NCBI RefSeq assembly: GCF_003436275.1 | Contig: NZ_QSOP01000006.1 | Span: 1-64,000, forward strand | DNA length: 64,000 bases | Source: Collinsella sp. TM09-10AT | GTDB lineage: Bacteria > Actinomycetota > Coriobacteriia > Coriobacteriales > Coriobacteriaceae | Direction: 5' to 3' | Part shown: positions 56,403-64,000 of the stretch, in pieces | Numbering within the stretch: position 1 is the stretch's first letter | Layout: every line of letters begins with the position of its first letter | Notes under the pieces: generated by a model | Seen by the model: only the letters and a program-made list of their open reading frames with translations | Databases searched by the model: none | Told to the model about the DNA's origin: nothing | Made by a program: the position numbers and the translations under genes

Positions 56403-59144
56403 TTACTCGTCTAGGAGATCCTCTGGCATGTCGTTGCCGTCGCCTAGGTCGACTGGGGCCTCTTCGGTGTCGGCTGCGGCCTCGGCGCTTTCACCTTCGG
56501 GCTTCTCCTTGGCGGCCGTCATGCGGGCTACGGCGCAGATGCGGTCGTTGTCGTCGACGGTCATCATCTTGACGCCCTGGGTAGCGCGGCCAGTCTGGCT
56601 GATCTCATCGGTCTTGACGCGAATGACCGTCGCGCCCTCCGTCACGATGAACAGCTCGTGCTGCGGGCCCACCGTCTTCATGGCCGCGAGGTTACCCTTA
56701 CGCTCGGTCATTTGGATGGTGTAGACGCCCTGGCCGCCGCGATTCTGCTCCGGGTAGTCCGCGACCGGCGTGCGCTTGCCGTAGCCGCGCTCGGTGATGA
56801 CGAATAGATCGCCGTTGCCGTTAGTGACTTCCATGCCCAGAACGCTCACGCCGTCCTTCATACCGATACCGCGAACGCCGCTGGTATCGCGGCCGGTGGC
56901 GCGCACCTGCTCCTCGGAGAACATGATCGCCTTGCCCGCGGTGGTGGCCAGGATAATCTTGTCGCCCTCGCGCACGCGGCGCACGTTCAGCAGCGCGTCG
57001 TCGTCACGCAGGTTGATAGCGATCAGGCCGTCGCGACGGCTGCGGTCATATGCGCTCATCACGGTCTTCTTGACCATGCCGCTCTTGGTGGCAAACATCA
57101 GGTACTCGTCGGCAGGGAACTCGCGGCAGCTGATGACGCTCGCGATCTTCTCGCCCTCCTCGAAGGGCAGCAGGTTGACGATCGCGGTACCGCGCGCCTG
57201 GCGCGTACCCACCGGCAGCTCGTGCACCTTCAGGCGATAGACCTTGCCCTTGCTCGAGAAGAACAGCACGTACTCGTGCGTGGACGCGATGAACATCTCG
57301 TCGATGACATCGTCCTCTTTGAGGTTGACGCCCGACACGCCCTTGCCGCCGCGTTTCTGGGCGCGGTAGGCGGCCACCGGGATGCGCTTGACATAGCCGG
57401 TGTGGGTGATGGTCACGACCATGTCCTCGTCGGCAATGAGGTCCTCGACGTCCAGGTCCTTCTCGACCTGGCTGATCTCGGTGCGGCGCTTATCGCCAAA
57501 CTTCTTGGAGATCTCGCGCATCTCTTCCTTAATGACGCCCAGGATCTTCTCCTCGTGCGCCAGCAGGTCCTCGTAGTAGGCGATGGCGCGGCGCAGGCCG
57601 TCCAGCTCTTCCTGAATCTTGTCGCGCTCCAGGCCAGTCAGGCGGCGCAGCTTCATCTCGAGGATGGCCGTGGTCTGCTCGGGCGTAAAGCCAAAGCGCT
57701 CGATCAGGCGGCTGCTGGCCTCAGAATCGGTCTGCGAGGAGCGAATGATGCTAATGACCTCGTCGATATGGTCGAGAGCCATCAAGTAGCCCTCAAGGAT
57801 ATGCGCGCGGGCCTGGGCCTTCTTAAGGTCGAAGCGGGTGCGGCGAGTGACGACGTCGACCTGGTGGTCGATGTAGTGCTGCAGCATCTCGCGCAGGCTC
57901 AGGCATTTGGGAACGCCGTTGACGAGCGCCAGGTTGTTGGCGCCGAAGGTCGTCTGCAGCGAGGTGTACTTATACAGGTTGTTGAGCACGACCTGCGGAA
58001 TGACGCCCTTCTTGAGCTCGATGACCAGACGGATGCCCTTCTGGTTGGACTCATCGCGCATGTCCGAGATGCCCTCGATGCGCTTGTCGTTGACGAGCTG
58101 GGCGATCTTCTCCTGCAGGGTGCCCTTGTTGACCATGTAGGGAATCTCGGTAAAGACCAGGCGGTTGCGGCCGGTCTTGGTGGATTCCACGTGGGCCTTG
58201 GCGCGCACGGTAATGGAGCCGCGGCCGGTCTCGTAGCTCTGCTTAATGCCGGCGCTGCCCATGATGATAGCGCCGGTGGGGAAGTCCGGACCGGGCATGA
58301 TCTGCATGAGCTCGTCGACAGTGGCGTCGGGATTATCGATCAGGTAGCAGGTGGCCTCAATCGCCTCGGTGAGGTTGTGCGGGGCGATGTTGGTGGCCAT
58401 GCCGACGGCGATACCCTGGCTGCCGTTGACCAGCAGATTGGGGAAGCGCGCGGGCAGCGCCTGAGGCTCGGCGAGCGATTCGTCGTAGTTGGGCTGCCAG
58501 TCGACGGTATCCTTCTGCAGGTCACGCAGCAGCTCCATGGCGGGCTTTGCCAGGCGGCTCTCGGTGTAACGCATGGCAGCGGCGCCGTCGCCGTCGATGT
58601 TGCCGAAGTTGCCGTGGCCGTCGATGAGCGGCGTGCGCATGGAGAACCACTGCGCCAGGCGAACCATTGCCTCGTAGACCGCGAAGTCACCGTGCGGATG
58701 GTACTTACCGATAACTTCGCCGACCGTCCAAGCGGACTTCTTGTGCGGACGGTTGGGGTAGATGCCGCTCTCGTTCATCGCGTACAGGATGCGGCGGTGC
58801 ACCGGCTTTAAGCCGTCGCGCACGTCCGGCAGGGCGCGCGCCGTGATGACCGACATCGAATACTCGATAAATGACTGCTTCATCTCGCGGCCAAACTCCG
58901 AAATCTGGAGCTGGCCGCCGTTTATATCCTCGCCGGCCGAGGCGCCACGATCGACTTCGCCAAAGCTCTCCTCGAGCTCACCGTCGTCGTCCTCTTCCTC
59001 GTCATCATCGGCATCGGGGTTATAGGCGTCAGGATCGCCGTCCTCGCCCTGCTCAGCACGGGCAAGCAGGCGCTTCAGATCGTCGGGCATGCCGGCATCG
59101 CCGGCCTCGCCCATACCCTCGTTATTGTTGATATCGTCTGCCAC
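56403..59144 (-). CDS. gyrA: DNA gyrase subunit A
   Basis: 913 residues. Catalytic Tyr193 in [11 protein letters not shown]; the quinolone-resistance region reads [20 protein letters not shown], in which Phe154 occupies the position of E. coli Ser83 and Glu158 that of Asp87. The C-terminal beta-pinwheel has the GyrA box QKRGGKG (about 598). About 75 acidic extra residues precede the conserved core ([15 protein letters not shown]), unusual for GyrA; the C-terminus is also acidic. It is downstream of gyrB with structured element E2 in the gap, probably co-transcribed. Confidence 0.95.
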   Translation of the reverse strand: MADDINNNEGMGEAGDAGMPDDLKRLLARAEQGEDGDPDAYNPDADDDEEEDDDGELEESFGEVDRGASAGEDINGGQLQISEFGREMKQSFIEYSMSVITARALPDVRDGLKPVHRRILYAMNESGIYPNRPHKKSAWTVGEVIGKYHPHGDFAVYEAMVRLAQWFSMRTPLIDGHGNFGNIDGDGAAAMRYTESRLAKPAMELLRDLQKDTVDWQPNYDESLAEPQALPARFPNLLVNGSQGIAVGMATNIAPHNLTEAIEATCYLIDNPDATVDELMQIMPGPDFPTGAIIMGSAGIKQSYETGRGSITVRAKAHVESTKTGRNRLVFTEIPYMVNKGTLQEKIAQLVNDKRIEGISDMRDESNQKGIRLVIELKKGVIPQVVLNNLYKYTSLQTTFGANNLALVNGVPKCLSLREMLQHYIDHQVDVVTRRTRFDLKKAQARAHILEGYLMALDHIDEVISIIRSSQTDSEASSRLIERFGFTPEQTTAILEMKLRRLTGLERDKIQEELDGLRRAIAYYEDLLAHEEKILGVIKEEMREISKKFGDKRRTEISQVEKDLDVEDLIADEDMVVTITHTGYVKRIPVAAYRAQKRGGKGVSGVNLKEDDVIDEMFIASTHEYVLFFSSKGKVYRLKVHELPVGTRQARGTAIVNLLPFEEGEKIASVISCREFPADEYLMFATKSGMVKKTVMSAYDRSRRDGLIAINLRDDDALLNVRRVREGDKIILATTAGKAIMFSEEQVRATGRDTSGVRGIGMKDGVSVLGMEVTNGNGDLFVITERGYGKRTPVADYPEQNRGGQGVYTIQMTERKGNLAAMKTVGPQHELFIVTEGATVIRVKTDEISQTGRATQGVKMMTVDDNDRICAVARMTAAKEKPEGESAEAAADTEEAPVDLGDGNDMPEDLLDE

Positions 59145-59220
59145 GTTACCTCCTCATGGTTTGCGTGGTCCATTAGTTCCCTACCACGGAGACGGATTAC
59201 CGGGAATGCCGGATAACCCT

Positions 59221-61395
<2,175 letters not shown>

Positions 61396-61402
61396 TTATC
61401 GT

Positions 61403-61432
61403 AAAAAAATACCCTCGGGAACGAGGGTATTT
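61403..61432 (-). terminator. Terminator of the dnaN-recF-DUF721 unit
   Basis: AAATACCCTCG / CGAGGGTATTT followed by T7 on the minus strand, just before gyrB. Confidence 0.85.
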
Positions 61433-61458
61433 GGCTCTACAAGGCCACCAGATGCGAT

Positions 61459-62022
61459 TTAAGGCTCTTTTTTGCTTTGCACGCCCTTGGCCCACTCGGC
61501 ACTGGCTCTCATGGCGTTCTCGAGGGCCTCGCGCAGTTTTTGGTCTTCGATGGGCGCCACTTGGCGCTCAATCTCGGTGCGCTCGGCCTCACTTAGGTCG
61601 GCGTGCGGGGCCGGCGGGCGGTCGGTCGTCGCCGGGCGCAGGCGCTCCTTGGCGGCGGGCGGTGTGTGACCGGGTGCGGTGGTTTTGAACACCAGGCCGT
61701 CCACATGCGCACCGGCGCGCTCCATGCGCGCGCGGATGATCTCGCGCAACAACGTCATTTCCTGCGTCCACGAGGGCGAGTCGAGATACACCAGCAGCTC
61801 ATTGGACTCGGGCAGGTAACGCAGCCCCGTCACATGGCGTCCCTCGCGCGTGCCCGAGCACACCGCATTCCAGGCGCGATAGACCGCACGAGACTCCTCT
61901 GCAGCCTCCATCTGCGCGCGGCGCTCAGGTGTCGCGGCCGCCAGGATGCGCTGACGCTCGGCATCCAAAAAGCCGCCAAAGGCAACCGTTCCGTTCTCGC
62001 GGTCGTAATTAGCACGTCTCAC
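61459..62022 (-). CDS. DUF721 (DciA-like) protein
   Basis: 187 residues. The central YRAWNAVCSGTREGRHVTGLRYLPESNELLVYLDSPSWTQEMTLLREIIRARM matches DUF721, whose DciA member helps load the replicative helicase. Position between recF and gyrB is typical for Actinobacteria. The C-terminal half is Pro/Ala/charged and likely disordered. The start overlaps recF by 14 nt. Confidence 0.8.
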   Translation of the reverse strand: MRRANYDRENGTVAFGGFLDAERQRILAAATPERRAQMEAAEESRAVYRAWNAVCSGTREGRHVTGLRYLPESNELLVYLDSPSWTQEMTLLREIIRARMERAGAHVDGLVFKTTAPGHTPPAAKERLRPATTDRPPAPHADLSEAERTEIERQVAPIEDQKLREALENAMRASAEWAKGVQSKKEP

Positions 62023-63115
62023 CCATGCTCACCACCTTGGCTCGATCAAGCAGGTCATCGGTAAAATACCCCAGATTGGTGGTGGTTATGACTGTCTGGA
62101 TATCATCACCGATCAGTTGCAGAAAAGCGCCTCGGCGCCCGGCGTCGAGCTCGCTCATCACGTCGTCCAAGAGCAGCAGCGGCGCGGTGCCCAGGATATC
62201 GCGCGCCACGGCCACTTCTGCAACCTTCCAGGCAAGAACCAGCGTTCGCTGCTGGCCCTGGCTGGCAAATGAGCGGGCCGATCGGCCCGCGACGGAAAAC
62301 TCGATCTCGTCGCGATGCGGACCAACGAGCGTCACGCCGCGGCGGATCTCCTCGTCGGCGCGCTCATCGAGCGCCGAGAGCATGTGCTCGTACGCCCAGC
62401 CCCTGAGCTCGTCGCGATCCTCGGTGCGAGGCAGGTCGCCAAGCGTGGACACATAGGACACACCGGCGGGCTCGCCAGATGCCACGCGGCCATAGGCGTC
62501 GCGCACATGGCCCGACAGCCGCTCGAGCAGGGCCAGACGATGCACGAGCAGGGCCGAACCGGCGCGGGCGATAGATTCGTTCCAGGCGCCGAGCATGTCG
62601 CGGCAGCACCAGGTCTCCTTGAGCAGGGCATTGCGCTGGGTCACGCAGCGCCCGTAGGCACTAGCCAGATCGGCATAGCGCGCACTCAGCTGAACGCCAA
62701 AGTCATCAAGTGCGGTGCGACGCACGCTGGCACCCCGCTTGACCATATCCAGGTGGTCCGGGCAAAACAGAACGCTCGGCAGTACCCCGCGCACGCCGGA
62801 CGCAGCGCAGCGCTTGCCGTTGCGGCTAAACGAACGCTTGCCGTCTTCCACGCTCAGTCCCATGTCCAGCACGCGCCCATCGCCTTCGAGCCTCAGCTCG
62901 ACCTTGCATGAGCCCACGCCGTCGTGCACGAGCTCGGCCGCGGTCGGATGCCTAAACGAAGCGCCGCTCGTCAGCAGCTGCAGCGCCTCTATGAGGTTGG
63001 TCTTTCCCGCCGCGTTGGGACCCGCGAGCACGGTCACACCGTCGCTCAGGGCAAGGCGATAGCTGTCGAAGCTGCGATAGCGCGCAACGGAAAGATCGCG
63101 TGCGAACATGGTCAT
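62009..63115 (-). CDS. recF: DNA replication and repair protein RecF
   Basis: 368 residues. SMC-like ATPase: Walker A GPNAAGKTN (about 33-41), FCPDHLDMVKRGASVRRTALDDF, signature SFASQGQQRTLVLAWK, Walker B LLLLDDVMSELD. Works in gap repair with RecO and RecR. 8 nt after dnaN. Confidence 0.95.
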   Translation of the reverse strand: MTMFARDLSVARYRSFDSYRLALSDGVTVLAGPNAAGKTNLIEALQLLTSGASFRHPTAAELVHDGVGSCKVELRLEGDGRVLDMGLSVEDGKRSFSRNGKRCAASGVRGVLPSVLFCPDHLDMVKRGASVRRTALDDFGVQLSARYADLASAYGRCVTQRNALLKETWCCRDMLGAWNESIARAGSALLVHRLALLERLSGHVRDAYGRVASGEPAGVSYVSTLGDLPRTEDRDELRGWAYEHMLSALDERADEEIRRGVTLVGPHRDEIEFSVAGRSARSFASQGQQRTLVLAWKVAEVAVARDILGTAPLLLLDDVMSELDAGRRGAFLQLIGDDIQTVITTTNLGYFTDDLLDRAKVVSMGETC

Positions 63116-63123
63116 GGGCAGTG

Positions 63124-64000
63124 CTAGATGCGTACTGGCATGACCAGGTACAGGTAGTTGATCTTGTCGTAGGACTTGAAGATGCCAGCCTGCGAATAGC
63201 TCTTGAGCTCCAGCGTGATCTCCTTCTCCTTGGACAGGGCATTGAGGCAGCCAAAGATGTAGTGGTAGTTGAAGGCGATGGTGCCCGACTCGCCCTCGGC
63301 CTCGACATCGATCGTCTCCTGCGCCAGATCCTGGTCGTTGGAAATGGAGGACAGGCCCATCTGGCCGTTCTCGACGTCAATCTCAAACTTGACGGCGGGG
63401 TTGGCGCTCGCGATAACGGCCACACGCTTAAGGGCGGCGTTAAAGGCAGCCACGTCGATCTTAACGCTCGTCACGCACGAATCGGGGATGAGCTGCTTGT
63501 AATTGGGATATACGCCCTCGATGCGGCGCGACACGTAGGTGGTGTTGCCGGCCTCAAAGACAACCTGGGTGTCGGTGGCGCCGATCATGATGGTAGCCTG
63601 GCTGGCCATGATGCTCAGCGCGTCGTTGAAGGCGTCGGCAGGCACGTTGAGTTCAAAGGAACCTTCGAGGGTCGAGGTCTCGACCTGCGTATCGCACACG
63701 GCCAGTCGGAAGGAGTCGGTCGCGACCAGGCGCACGGTGTTGTTCTCGACCTTCATGTGCACGCCACCCAGGATGGGGCGGGCCTTGTCAGTCGAGGTGA
63801 CGCGCCATACGCGACTTACCATTTCGGACAGGATATCGGTCGGCAGCTCGACGGCGCTCTCGATGGCGTATGCCGGGAACTCGGGAAAGTCGTTGGCATC
63901 GAGCGTGTTGAGGCGGAAAGAGCTCTTCTCGCAGCCAATCAAAACCTGGCGCTCGGACAGCTCAAAGGTGACCGGGGCATCGGGAAGGGTCTTGGTGATG
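63124..64000 (-). CDS. dnaN: DNA polymerase III beta sliding clamp (5' end outside window)
   Basis: The last 292 or so codons are visible; the frame is still open at base 64000, so the start lies beyond. The segments SEMVSRVWRVTSTDKARPILGGVHM, LVATDSFRLAVCDTQ, and the C-terminal MPVRI close with the usual beta-clamp ending. The clamp encircles DNA and tethers polymerase. Order with recF and gyrB suggests dnaA and oriC just to the right. Confidence 0.95.
   Translation of the reverse strand, partial: ITKTLPDAPVTFELSERQVLIGCEKSSFRLNTLDANDFPEFPAYAIESAVELPTDILSEMVSRVWRVTSTDKARPILGGVHMKVENNTVRLVATDSFRLAVCDTQVETSTLEGSFELNVPADAFNDALSIMASQATIMIGATDTQVVFEAGNTTYVSRRIEGVYPNYKQLIPDSCVTSVKIDVAAFNAALKRVAVIASANPAVKFEIDVENGQMGLSSISNDQDLAQETIDVEAEGESGTIAFNYHYIFGCLNALSKEKEITLELKSYSQAGIFKSYDKINYLYLVMPVRI

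Noticed and set aside
56165..56572. Plus-strand and minus-strand ORFs over the foldback after gyrA
   Set aside because: Both strands give similar translations because the sequence is a palindrome; they run into gyrA antisense and have no plausible start signals.

Overview
The window reads as a stretch of a high-GC Actinobacteriota chromosome of the Coriobacteriia type, most likely Collinsella or a close relative. This rests on gene content and order (dnaN-recF-DUF721-gyrB-gyrA at the right edge, rpsF-ssb-rpsR-rplI next to dnaB, an NfnAB pair, a large sortase-anchored GH31 protein, an ECF transporter with a fused double ATPase) and was not tested by any search. The dnaN-recF-gyrBA block suggests that the replication origin and dnaA lie just beyond the right end.

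Layout. 1-740: an IS200-type insertion sequence. 1167-4421 (minus): an ECF vitamin/cofactor importer (S, fused A-A, T). 4615-8075 (plus): glmU, prs, pth. 8449-10688 (plus): nfnA-nfnB. 11147-14967 (minus): a cytidylate-kinase-like gene and a polar amino-acid ABC importer. 15313-17631 (minus): yqeY-like, PpiC foldase, PTS EIIA. 17757-21379 (minus): purF-purM-purN. 21674-25192: a membrane protein, a MoaE-like protein, a class B sortase and purE. 25193-31606 (minus): a 2137-residue GH31 surface protein with a sorting signal. 32521-37276 (minus): carA-carB behind a PyrR-type leader. 37486-45333 (minus): a membrane-anchored protein, an ABC exporter, a Nudix hydrolase, purD, purA, dnaB. 45447-47276: an IS1595-family element with perfect 8-bp target duplication that carries an Lnu-like nucleotidyltransferase gene. 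47396-49084: rpsF-ssb-rpsR-rplI. Then two tRNA-Ser genes, two plus-strand membrane genes, typA, three small genes, an Ile-Ala-Ile tRNA cluster, gyrA, gyrB, DUF721, recF and the 3' part of dnaN.

How the genes work together. Purine synthesis is spread over three places (purF-M-N, purE, purD and purA) and is fed by prs (PRPP) and carAB (carbamoyl phosphate). NfnAB links ferredoxin and NADPH pools, as expected for an anaerobe. The sortase can anchor the GH31 protein, which would act on host or dietary glycans outside the cell. Two features bear on drug susceptibility: the nucleotidyltransferase carried in the IS, and a Phe at the GyrA position equivalent to E. coli Ser83.

The most unusual content is between the genes. 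At least three kinds of foldback element recur with conserved parts and different stem sequences: (i) four large nested hairpins (11832-11937, 15159-15309, 40247-40393, 59221-59327) that share two purine-rich internal loops although their helices differ; (ii) short hairpins whose loop or core contains GGGAC followed by A/G-G while the stem differs from locus to locus, often in inverted pairs; (iii) a 189-bp palindromic-ended insertion that sits in frame inside the ECF ATPase gene. These are the best candidates here for something undescribed.
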